Of a DNA stretch of 5,493 nucleotides, positions 1 through 5,493 are shown in pieces. The number at the start of each line of letters is the position of its first letter. Within the stretch, counting starts at the first letter, position 1. The DNA is from an uncultured Verrucomicrobiota bacterium. Its GTDB lineage: Bacteria; Verrucomicrobiota; Verrucomicrobiia; Chthoniobacterales; SZAS-18. Location of the stretch: contig CALMVM010000162.1 in assembly GCA_937873255.1 (NCBI GenBank), positions 15,959 to 21,451 on the forward strand, in the 5' to 3' direction. The notes beneath the pieces are model-generated. The model saw only the letters and a list, made by a program, of their open reading frames with translations. It was not told where the DNA came from and ran no database searches. Position numbers and translations under genes: made by a program.

Positions 1-1686
1 GTGCTTGGTCCTTTGTTCGGAACGTACGCCAGCCCTTCCTACTCGACGACATCTCCCACCCGCGATATGGTCACCACAACCACCTTCAGCGCGCAATACG
101 ACGTGGTGCGCGGAGTCGAGATCGCGGGCCGGGGCGACACCACGCCGACGGATACTTCCGCCAACACCAACACGACCGCCGGTGATGCCCGGATGATTGC
201 CGCGCGCCACAATGTGCCGGCCACTTTTTATCATGCCCATCAAAACTGGGCATCGCCGTCTCTGCCGATGGCTGCCAGCGGGATAGAGGACGACGACGGA
301 GGCAACAGCAGCATCCTCCCTGACTCGCACGCTGCCTCCGGGCTTTCCGGACGCGGATTCCACGGCGCGCTGGCCGCCGGCATGCACCCTCGAAACGCCG
401 ACTACGACCATCAGACCGCCGCGAACCCATCCTACGGTTACAAGAGTCCCTACGTGCCGTCGCGCGTCGCCACCTCGTCCCTGACGGGGGTGACCCGCGT
501 CAATGAAAGCGGCACCACGCCCGCCACGCCTGGCGACTGGGATACCGGGTACGCTTTGCTTCCCGATGGTGCCCATCTCAACATGGGGGACATCGGCGAC
601 GGCGCCTATATTGACGAGGTCCAATATCCGGTCGGGTCCACCTACTACAACACCCCCCGATATCCTTACGTTGTGAAGGAAGATCACTTCAACTCCGATC
701 GTTACGCCGGTACTTATTTCTCGCCCAACCGGCAAGTCCCGTCTTCGATGATGCTCGGCTCCATCCCCACGGGGGTGCAACGGTTCCAGCCCTGGCAGAC
801 CCTGCTGTTCAACCCGAAGCCGGAAGATTCGAACCACCCCGGCCGGCGGATCCCCACGAGCTATGCTCAGCCCGGGACCGTGCCGCCGGACCATTTGATC
901 GCCGACTTTTTCTGGATGCCGGTTGTGCAGCCTTACCCGATCAGCCAGCCTTTCTCGACGGCCGGGAAGATCAACATGAATTACCAGATCGAGCCGTTCA
1001 ATTACATCAAGCGCGCCACGGGCATTTACGCGGTGATGAAGTCTACCAAGATGATGGCGATCCCCGCGTCCACTTACGCCTATGTTCCCCCCATCAACGG
1101 CAACGGCGTCAATGGGCACGATCCCAAACCCCTGATCTCGTCCATCAACAATGACGCGACCTACGCCTATAATTCGGGCATTCCCAACGCGCGGCTGGGG
1201 ATCAACATCGACGAAACGATCAAGGGCTTCGAAGATAAATTCAACGCCAACGACATTTTCCGGTCGGCCTCGCAGATCGCCGAGATCAATCTGGTTCCAG
1301 CGGACAACCAAACCAAGTATGACAACCAAAGCATGGCCGCCTTCTGGCAGGCCCACACGATGACCGGGGACAACCTGCGCGAGAAACCCTACGTCGATAT
1401 CTACCCGCGCCTGACCACGAAATCGAATTCCTACACCGTGCATTTCCGCGTGCAGGTGCTCCAGAAGGTCCAGGGCACCGATGTCACCCAGTGGGTCGAA
1501 GGAAGGGACCAGATCGTCAGCGAGTACCGGGGATCGTCCGAGATCGAGCGGTATCTGGATTCGACGGCTTCGAACCTGCCGGACTTCGCGACCCTGATGG
1601 CCAACGACCCCACCGACCCAAAACTGAATCTGGACCAGTTCTATCGGTATCGCATCGTCAGCACCAAACGGTTTTCGCCGTATTGA
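1..1686 (+). CDS. Verru_Chthon cassette protein A, C-terminal part (5' truncated by window edge)
   Basis: The frame is open from the first base, so the gene almost certainly starts upstream; the GTG at base 1 is only the first codon seen. The 561 visible residues match what I know of Verru_Chthon cassette protein A, usually about 1000 residues or more. Residues 252-271 (LGSIPTG...RFQPWQTLLFNP), 301-331 (DFFWMPVVQPYPISQPFSTAGKIN and following) and 417-482 (NDIFRSASQIAEI ... TGDNLREKPYVDIYPRLTTKSN ... HFRVQ) are the conserved blocks, and the end (RIVSTKRFSPY) is typical. The protein's function is not established. In known genomes the cassette also encodes proteins with prepilin-like N-termini, so a part in a pilus- or secretion-like surface apparatus is an inference. 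Residues 41-115 and 160-180 are rich in Thr, Ser, Asn, Asp and Gly, fitting an exported domain. No membrane segment is visible here; any signal peptide lies upstream. Two hairpins follow the TGA. Family call fairly sure, role unsure. Confidence 0.8.
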   Translation: MLGPLFGTYASPSYSTTSPTRDMVTTTTFSAQYDVVRGVEIAGRGDTTPTDTSANTNTTAGDARMIAARHNVPATFYHAHQNWASPSLPMAASGIEDDDGGNSSILPDSHAASGLSGRGFHGALAAGMHPRNADYDHQTAANPSYGYKSPYVPSRVATSSLTGVTRVNESGTTPATPGDWDTGYALLPDGAHLNMGDIGDGAYIDEVQYPVGSTYYNTPRYPYVVKEDHFNSDRYAGTYFSPNRQVPSSMMLGSIPTGVQRFQPWQTLLFNPKPEDSNHPGRRIPTSYAQPGTVPPDHLIADFFWMPVVQPYPISQPFSTAGKINMNYQIEPFNYIKRATGIYAVMKSTKMMAIPASTYAYVPPINGNGVNGHDPKPLISSINNDATYAYNSGIPNARLGINIDETIKGFEDKFNANDIFRSASQIAEINLVPADNQTKYDNQSMAAFWQAHTMTGDNLREKPYVDIYPRLTTKSNSYTVHFRVQVLQKVQGTDVTQWVEGRDQIVSEYRGSSEIERYLDSTASNLPDFATLMANDPTDPKLNLDQFYRYRIVSTKRFSPY

Positions 1687-1717
1687 CCGTGTCTACGCGT
1701 CCGGCCGGGCAACGCGG

Positions 1718-1736
1718 CGCGGACCGCTTGTCCGCG
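1718..1736 (+). other. Perfect 7-bp hairpin after cassette protein A
   Basis: CGCGGAC (1718-1724) and GTCCGCG (1730-1736) are exact inverted repeats around a 5-base loop, CGCTT. The hairpin lies 32 bases after the TGA of the upstream gene. No T-run follows it, so it is not a classical intrinsic terminator on its own. It could protect the 3' end of the transcript or help the stronger hairpin just downstream. Confidence 0.5.
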
Positions 1737-1748
1737 AACTTCCGGGTC

Positions 1749-1801
1749 GATCAACTCGGAAGGCGATGTAGGACGGCATCCCTTCCCGGTTGATCCTTTT
1801 T
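1749..1801 (+). terminator. Rho-independent terminator-like hairpin with T5 tail
   Basis: GATCAACTCGGAAGG (1749-1763) pairs with CCTTCCCGGTTGATC (1781-1795). This gives seven Watson-Crick pairs, one T-G wobble, one C-C mismatch and then six more pairs (GGAAGG/CCTTCC). GATG (1765-1768) and CATC (1777-1780) can pair further inside, leaving an 8-base loop. One C follows the stem and then TTTTT (1797-1801). This is a strong terminator shape for transcription arriving from the cassette protein A gene. It ends one base before the ATG at 1803, so it might instead act as an attenuator, or block ribosome entry, for the downstream mannosidase gene. Confidence 0.7.
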
Positions 1802-3175
1802 CATGCCCGACGATTTTTCCTCCCGCCGACCACCCCCGCCGGACGCCGCTTCCGCAGCGAGGCGGTCGAAACCATGCTCGCCGAAGTCACGGCGCACCTC
1901 GCCGACCCGGAGTTGGCCTGGCTTTTCTCCAATTGTTTTCCAAACACCTTGGACACCACCGTCGATTTCACGCCGCCCGGGCGCGACGGCGGCGTGCCCG
2001 ACACCTACGTCATCACCGGCGACATCGACGCCATGTGGCTGCGGGATTCCTCGGCGCAGGTGAATCCTTACCTGCCGTTTTGCCGCCGCCACGACACCGC
2101 GCTCGCCGCGATGATCAACGGCCTCATCCGCCGTCAGACGCGCTGCATCGCGCTCGATCCTTTTGCCAATGCCTTCTACAAGGACTCCGGCCAGGTCGGG
2201 CCATGGAAGGGCGATCTCACCGAGATGCGCCCCGGCGTCCACGAGCGCAAATGGGAACTCGACTCACTCTGCTATCCCATCCGGCTGGCCCACCGGTACT
2301 GGAAAATCACCGGCGACAACTCCGCCTTCGATGTTCCCTGGCGCGACGCCATGCGTCTGGTCGTCGCCACCTGCCGCGACCAGCAGCGCAAGGACGGCCG
2401 CGCCGGGAAGTATTCCTTCCAGCGCACGACCGCACAACAGAGCGACACGGTCGCCGGCGCGGGCCAGGGCCTGCCGGTCCGGCCCACGGGGATGATCTGC
2501 TCCGTTTTCCGCAACAGCGACGACGCCGCCCTGTACCTCTTCAACATCCCGGCCAACCTCTTTGCCGCGACGAGCCTGCGGCAACTCGCCGAGATGCTCA
2601 CCGCGACCACCGGCGGCGGCGCGGACCCGGCGCTGGCCGGCGAGTGCCGCGCGCTGGCCGACGAGGTCGCGGCGGCAGTGTCGGCCCACGGGGTGCGCGA
2701 GCATCCCGTCCACGGCAAGGTCTACGTATACGAATGCGACGGCTTCGGCAACGCGCTGTTCATGGACGACGCGGGTCTGCCGAGTCTGCTTTCGCTCCCG
2801 TATTTGAGCGAGGGCGCTTACGACGCCGACACCTACAGGCACACCCGCGCGCTCTCGCTCGGCGCGGACAATCCGTACTTCTTCCGGGGCAGGGCGCTCG
2901 AAGGGCTGGGCAGCCCCCACACCGCCCCGCACCGATGGGTCTGGCCCCTGGGCATTTCCACGCGCGGGCTGACTTCCGACGACGACGGGGAAATCCGCGC
3001 TTGCCTGCGCTGGCTCAAGGCTTCGCACGCGGGCACGGGGTTCATGCACGAAGGCGTCGATCCGGACCGTCCGACCGAATTCTCACGGCCCTGGTTCGCA
3101 TGGTCGAATTCGCTCTTCGCGGAGTTCGTGCTCAAGCTTTACAGGGAACGGCCCGGCCTGCTGAGCGGCTTGTAA
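1790..3175 (+). CDS. GH125 exo-alpha-1,6-mannosidase, with apparent 5' frameshift
   Basis: Glycoside hydrolase family 125 enzymes are inverting, metal-independent exo-mannosidases that remove terminal alpha-1,6-linked mannose. Numbering here is from the TTG at 1790 (461 residues; the family is usually 420-480). FSNCFPNTLDTTV (46-58), GDIDAMWLRDSSAQVNPYLP (77-96) and KWELDSLCYPIRLAHRYW (154-171) are the N-terminal family blocks. FRNSDDA (240-246) probably carries the catalytic acid Asp, and MHEGVDP (419-425) the catalytic base Glu421, followed by FSRPWFAWSNSLF. There is no signal peptide, so the enzyme should be cytoplasmic. The TTG lies inside a hairpin stem and its first 15 or so residues look unlike the family. 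The ATG at 1803, in another frame, gives a family-like start that would join this frame if one C were added at 1833-1837; the product would then be 457 residues. The secreted GH47 gene follows 87 bases downstream, suggesting a shared pathway. Family call very sure, start unsure. Confidence 0.9.
   Translation: MILFHARRFFLPPTTPAGRRFRSEAVETMLAEVTAHLADPELAWLFSNCFPNTLDTTVDFTPPGRDGGVPDTYVITGDIDAMWLRDSSAQVNPYLPFCRRHDTALAAMINGLIRRQTRCIALDPFANAFYKDSGQVGPWKGDLTEMRPGVHERKWELDSLCYPIRLAHRYWKITGDNSAFDVPWRDAMRLVVATCRDQQRKDGRAGKYSFQRTTAQQSDTVAGAGQGLPVRPTGMICSVFRNSDDAALYLFNIPANLFAATSLRQLAEMLTATTGGGADPALAGECRALADEVAAAVSAHGVREHPVHGKVYVYECDGFGNALFMDDAGLPSLLSLPYLSEGAYDADTYRHTRALSLGADNPYFFRGRALEGLGSPHTAPHRWVWPLGISTRGLTSDDDGEIRACLRWLKASHAGTGFMHEGVDPDRPTEFSRPWFAWSNSLFAEFVLKLYRERPGLLSGL
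1833..1837 (+). other. Probable frameshift site (C5 run) in the GH125 5' end
   Basis: From ATG 1803 the codons read MPDDFSSRRPPP and then lose resemblance to GH125. The frame that holds the rest of the enzyme reads AGRRFRSEAVE from 1838 onward. If the five-C run at 1833-1837 had six Cs, the two halves would join smoothly into an RPPP-x-x-RRF start of the kind usual in this family. The cause could be a sequencing or assembly error at a homopolymer, or a real one-base deletion. Confidence 0.55.
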
Positions 3176-3179
3176 AAAA

Positions 3180-3213
3180 GGATCGCGGTTGGAGTTTGCG
3201 TTCGCCGCGGTCC
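3180..3213 (-). terminator. Inter-mannosidase hairpin; terminator-like only on the minus strand
   Basis: GGATCGCGG (3180-3188) pairs with CCGCGGTCC (3205-3213): nine pairs, one of them a T-G wobble, around a 16-base loop. The A6 run at 3174-3179, overlapping the GH125 stop codon, becomes T6 directly after the stem on the minus strand. Read that way it has the layout of an intrinsic terminator. On the plus strand no T-run follows, so it should only weakly stop transcription between the GH125 and GH47 genes and may serve as a processing or stability hairpin there. The long loop lowers confidence. Confidence 0.4.
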
Positions 3214-3262
3214 GTTCATCCCGGAGCGTGACAAACAGACCGCCTCCCCTTATGAAGAGGCC

Positions 3263-4645
3263 ATGTTCCCTCTCCCCCTTCTTCGCACCGGCGCGGTCCT
3301 CCTGTTGACGGCCACCGGTTCCTTGTGCGCGCAGACTCCTCCGGTGCCCGGCCCTTCGTCCGACGCCGCGCCGGTGGACAAGGCCGCGATGCGCGAACTC
3401 GTCCGCCAAGGCTGTCTGCACGCGTGGAACGGCTACAAGCAATACGCGTGGGGGCAGGACGCGCTCAAGCCTCTGAGCAAGGGCGGCCACAATTGGTATC
3501 CCCGGTCCCTGCTCATGACCCCCGTCGATGCCTACGACACCCTGCGCCTCATGGGTTGGGATAAGGAGGCCGCCGAAGCGAAGCAATTGATTTTCGAGAA
3601 GCTGAGTTTCGACGTGGACGACGATGTGGAAGCCTTCGAGGTCACGATCCGTCTCGTTGGCGGCTTGCTCTCGGCGTACGAGATCGACGGGGACCAGCGG
3701 TTCCTCGTCTTGGCGAGGGATCTCGCCGACCGCCTCGCCCCGGCGTTCAACACCCCCACCGGGATGCCCTACCGCTTCGTCAACCTGCACTCCGGCAAGT
3801 GCCACGACGCCGTGTCCAATCCGGCGGAGATCGGCACGACGGTTTTGGAATACGGCGTCTTGAGCAAACACACCGGCGACCCGAAGTACTACGCCTGCGC
3901 CAAGAAGGCGATGGACGCGCTGTACGCCAGGCGCTCCAGGCTCGACCTGACCGGCACCAACATCAACGTGGAGACCGGCGAGTGGACGAACGCGGACAGC
4001 TTCGTGGGCGGCGGCATCGACTCCTACCTCGAATACATGCTCAAGGGCGGCATCCTGCTGCACGACCAGAGCCTCACGGAGATGTGGCAAAAGAGCCTGC
4101 CGCCCATCGACCGTTACCTCGCGGACACGCGCGACGGCCGCCTCTGGTATGGCCACGCCGACATGAACCCCCGCAAGCGCGCGGCCACCAACTACGGCGC
4201 GCTGGACGCTTTCTGGGCCGCCGCGCTGGCGATGGGCGGCGACCTCGACCACGCGAAGAAGCTCCAGGATTCCAACTTCGCCATGTGGCAACTCGCCGGA
4301 GTCGAGCCGGAGTCGCTGAATTACGCCACGATGAAAATCGAAGACCCTTCCTATATCCTGCGCCCCGAAAATCTGGAAAGCGTGTACTACCTCTACCATT
4401 ACACTCACGACGAGAAATACCTCCGGATGGGCAAGGCCATCTTCGACAGCCTCGAAAAATATTGCCGCAACGACGCGGGCTATTGCGCCCTCAAGGACGT
4501 GACGAGCAAGGAAAAACTCGACCAGATGGAGAGTTTCTTCTTCGCGGAAACGCTGAAATACTCGTTCCTGATCTTCGACGACGGCAAGGCGCTGGACTTC
4601 GACAGGGTCATCTTCAACACCGAGGCTCACCCGTACAAACGCTGA
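3263..4645 (+). CDS. Secreted GH47 alpha-1,2-mannosidase (class I)
   Basis: Family GH47 enzymes are inverting, calcium-dependent exo-mannosidases that cut terminal alpha-1,2-mannose from N-glycans or mannan. The 460-residue product opens with a signal peptide: Arg8, a hydrophobic stretch (about 10-21), then LCA before Gln24. Cys22 is preceded by Leu, not Gly or Ala, so a lipoprotein is unlikely. The (alpha/alpha)7-barrel follows from about residue 42 (HAWNGYKQYAWG at 53-64). Probable catalytic residues are Glu126 (FEVTIR, acid), Asp253 (GGGIDSYLEY) and Glu369 (LRPEN, base); Thr453 in TEAHP is the expected Ca2+ ligand. The spacings of 127 and 116 residues are close to those I recall for the bacterial Caulobacter enzyme. 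Cysteines 51, 180, 212, 401 and 408 remain in the mature protein; 401 and 408 could form a disulfide. The ATG at 3263 is the first start in frame. GAAGAGG at 3254-3260 is too close to be a good ribosome site. The gene pairs functionally with the upstream GH125; family call very sure. Confidence 0.93.
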   Translation: MFPLPLLRTGAVLLLTATGSLCAQTPPVPGPSSDAAPVDKAAMRELVRQGCLHAWNGYKQYAWGQDALKPLSKGGHNWYPRSLLMTPVDAYDTLRLMGWDKEAAEAKQLIFEKLSFDVDDDVEAFEVTIRLVGGLLSAYEIDGDQRFLVLARDLADRLAPAFNTPTGMPYRFVNLHSGKCHDAVSNPAEIGTTVLEYGVLSKHTGDPKYYACAKKAMDALYARRSRLDLTGTNINVETGEWTNADSFVGGGIDSYLEYMLKGGILLHDQSLTEMWQKSLPPIDRYLADTRDGRLWYGHADMNPRKRAATNYGALDAFWAAALAMGGDLDHAKKLQDSNFAMWQLAGVEPESLNYATMKIEDPSYILRPENLESVYYLYHYTHDEKYLRMGKAIFDSLEKYCRNDAGYCALKDVTSKEKLDQMESFFFAETLKYSFLIFDDGKALDFDRVIFNTEAHPYKR

Positions 4646-4647
4646 AG

Positions 4648-4671
4648 CGTCTCCCCGCGGTGCGGACGACG
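4648..4671 (+). other. Weak hairpin in the convergent spacer
   Basis: CGTC (4648-4651) can pair with GACG (4668-4671), and inside it CCGC (4655-4658) with GCGG (4662-4665) around a GGT loop, with an asymmetric internal loop between. It lies in the 43-base gap between two convergent stop codons, where a shared terminator would be expected. No T-run follows on either strand, so it is only a weak candidate. Confidence 0.2.
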
Positions 4672-4688
4672 GCGCTGGAAGCCTTGAT

Positions 4689-5493
4689 CTATGGCGGGTT
4701 GGAGGCGCGATAGAGGCGTTCCACCAACTCGGAAGGCTTGACGACCCGAATGTTGGGAGACAGTTGCGCCGCGCAGGCTTTCGCCGCGCTGACGCCCACG
4801 ACGCCGTTGCCGAAATCGCTCCAGGCGTGCACGATGACCCAGGCGTAGGTGTCCGCGAGGTCCTTGGGCGACCGGGCTGCCCAACGGTTCAAAATGGCCG
4901 CCACGCGGTCGGGCGGAGCCGCGAAATCCCCCTGGCCGTCGATCTTCCAGATGTCGGTGCGCGGGGAAAGGATCGGGATGCGCTTGCCGTCGCGGTGACA
5001 CCACAGAAGCGCACCCTGGCCGGCGGCGTAGGGCATGTATTGTAGCGGCAGGATGGCGCGCAGCGCGGGACAATGATCGACGATGTTCTGGTAGGCATTC
5101 TTCGAGGCTGGAGAATCCCAGTGCTTGTCCGTGAAGGCGATCATGCTGTGGACGTTGGCACGCTCCAGATAAGAGTTGAGCAGGGTGGACTGGCGGGTGA
5201 TGTCGGCGGGCGGCGTGTCATCCAGGAAGCCGTAGCCCGTCAGTCCGATGTGGACGAAGTCGTCGTTGGGCGTGGCGGCGTGGACATAATAATTCCACGC
5301 GTCGGGGCCGAGTTCGCCAAGGGTGGACACCGTCATGCTCCACCCGAACGGCAGGGTGCCGCGCGCCGGGTTGGCGAAGAAATTCTTGTCGCTGGCGAAA
5401 TTCCCCATCGTCCAGGTGATGTTGTCGCCGTCGCTCTCGATGAATGCCAGATAACGGGTGCCGGGCGGGTCGGCGTTCGCGTTGGGCGGGAGG
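4689..5493 (-). CDS. GxGYxYP-family-like putative glycoside hydrolase, C-terminal part (5' end outside window)
   Basis: The frame is open from the right edge (first full codon 5492-5490) to a TAG at 4691-4689, giving 267 visible residues. An ATG at 5408 exists, but the conserved segment begins before it, so the true start is outside the window. The order of motifs resembles the C-terminal domain of the GxGYxYP family, putative glycoside hydrolases of unproven activity: YLAFIESDGDNITW (14-27), a PFGWSMTVSTLGELGP block (48-63), NDDFVHIGLTGYGF (76-89), VIVHAWSDFG (219-228) and a closing RVVKPSELVERL (249-260). The signature after GYG reads F-L-D-D here, where the family usually has Y-x-Y-P, so this is a divergent member. 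No catalytic residue can be named with confidence; Asp21 and Asp23 of DGDN are candidates. The N-terminus and any signal peptide are unseen. The gene converges on the GH47 gene and is therefore transcribed separately, though probably for the same glycan-degrading purpose. Confidence 0.65.
   Translation of the reverse strand, partial: LPPNANADPPGTRYLAFIESDGDNITWTMGNFASDKNFFANPARGTLPFGWSMTVSTLGELGPDAWNYYVHAATPNDDFVHIGLTGYGFLDDTPPADITRQSTLLNSYLERANVHSMIAFTDKHWDSPASKNAYQNIVDHCPALRAILPLQYMPYAAGQGALLWCHRDGKRIPILSPRTDIWKIDGQGDFAAPPDRVAAILNRWAARSPKDLADTYAWVIVHAWSDFGNGVVGVSAAKACAAQLSPNIRVVKPSELVERLYRASNPP

Noticed and set aside
15..22. Lipobox-like Cys22 in the GH47 signal peptide (protein residues 15-22)
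   Set aside because: The residue before Cys is Leu and not Gly, Ala or Ser; signal peptidase I cleavage after Ala23 fits better. Coordinates given here are residue numbers; the bases are 3305-3328.
1752..1764. 13-base direct repeat CAACTCGGAAGGC, also at 4725-4737
   Set aside because: One copy is in the terminator stem and the other is within coding sequence of the GxGYxYP-like gene. With no further flanking similarity it is probably chance.
1766..1771. ATG-TAG start-stop mini-frame after GGAAGG in the hairpin loop
   Set aside because: The purine run is only two bases from the ATG and is buried in the stem; nothing else supports translation.
2264..3049. 261-codon minus-strand frame opposite GH125
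   Set aside because: Low-complexity Ala/Val/Arg/Gly composition and no domain; a shadow of the GH125 coding strand.
1933..3231. 432-codon plus-strand frame overlapping the GH125 gene
   Set aside because: The Arg/Pro/His-rich product is typical of a shifted GC-rich frame; the GH125 frame carries the family motifs over the same bases.
3242..3261. GCCTC/GAGGC inverted repeat just before the GH47 start
   Set aside because: Only five base pairs with a ten-base loop; too weak to call a regulatory structure.
3083..4630. 515-codon open frame on the minus strand opposite the GH47 gene
   Set aside because: It mirrors the GC-rich codons of GH47, is rich in Val, Arg, Ala and Glu with no recognisable domain, and the plus-strand frame has a complete GH47 active site.
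3799..4713. 304-codon plus-strand frame overlapping the GH47 gene and its spacer
   Set aside because: Arg/Gly/Pro-rich shifted frame without motifs; a shadow of GH47.

Overview
This 5.5 kb, GC-rich window most likely comes from a member of the Verrucomicrobiota. The main clue is the first gene, whose C-terminal half carries the conserved segments I associate with 'Verru_Chthon cassette protein A', a large family essentially restricted to that phylum. Recognisable Shine-Dalgarno sequences are scarce. Assignments rest on reading motifs by eye; no search was run.

Layout. (1) Bases 1-1686, + strand: 3' part of a Verru_Chthon cassette protein A gene, cut off by the left window edge. (2) 1687-1802: non-coding spacer with a perfect 7-bp hairpin (1718-1736) and a long hairpin followed by T5 (1749-1801) that looks like an intrinsic terminator and ends one base before an ATG. 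(3) About 1790/1803-3175, + strand: GH125 exo-alpha-1,6-mannosidase, cytoplasmic, with an apparent one-base frameshift in its extreme 5' end. (4) 3176-3262: spacer with a 9-bp stem preceded by A6. (5) 3263-4645, + strand: secreted GH47 alpha-1,2-mannosidase, a family much better known from eukaryotes. (6) 4646-4688: short convergent spacer. (7) 4689 to the right edge, - strand: C-terminal part of a protein resembling the GxGYxYP putative glycoside hydrolase family, with the 5' end outside the window. No stretch over 300 bases lacks a gene. I saw no tRNA, rRNA, insertion sequence, CRISPR array or convincing promoter.

How the genes fit together. GH47 and GH125 are complementary alpha-mannosidases. 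GH47 removes alpha-1,2-linked mannose, and its signal peptide places it outside the cytoplasm. GH125 removes non-reducing terminal alpha-1,6-mannose, and it has no visible signal peptide. Together with the GxGYxYP-like gene they suggest a small locus for breaking down alpha-mannan or high-mannose N-glycans, with trimming in the periplasm and completion in the cytoplasm. The cassette protein A gene appears to be a separate transcription unit that ends at the terminator. The least routine observations are the apparent frameshift in GH125, the terminator-like hairpin abutting its start, the complete active site of the bacterial GH47, and the degenerate signature motif of the GxGYxYP-like protein.
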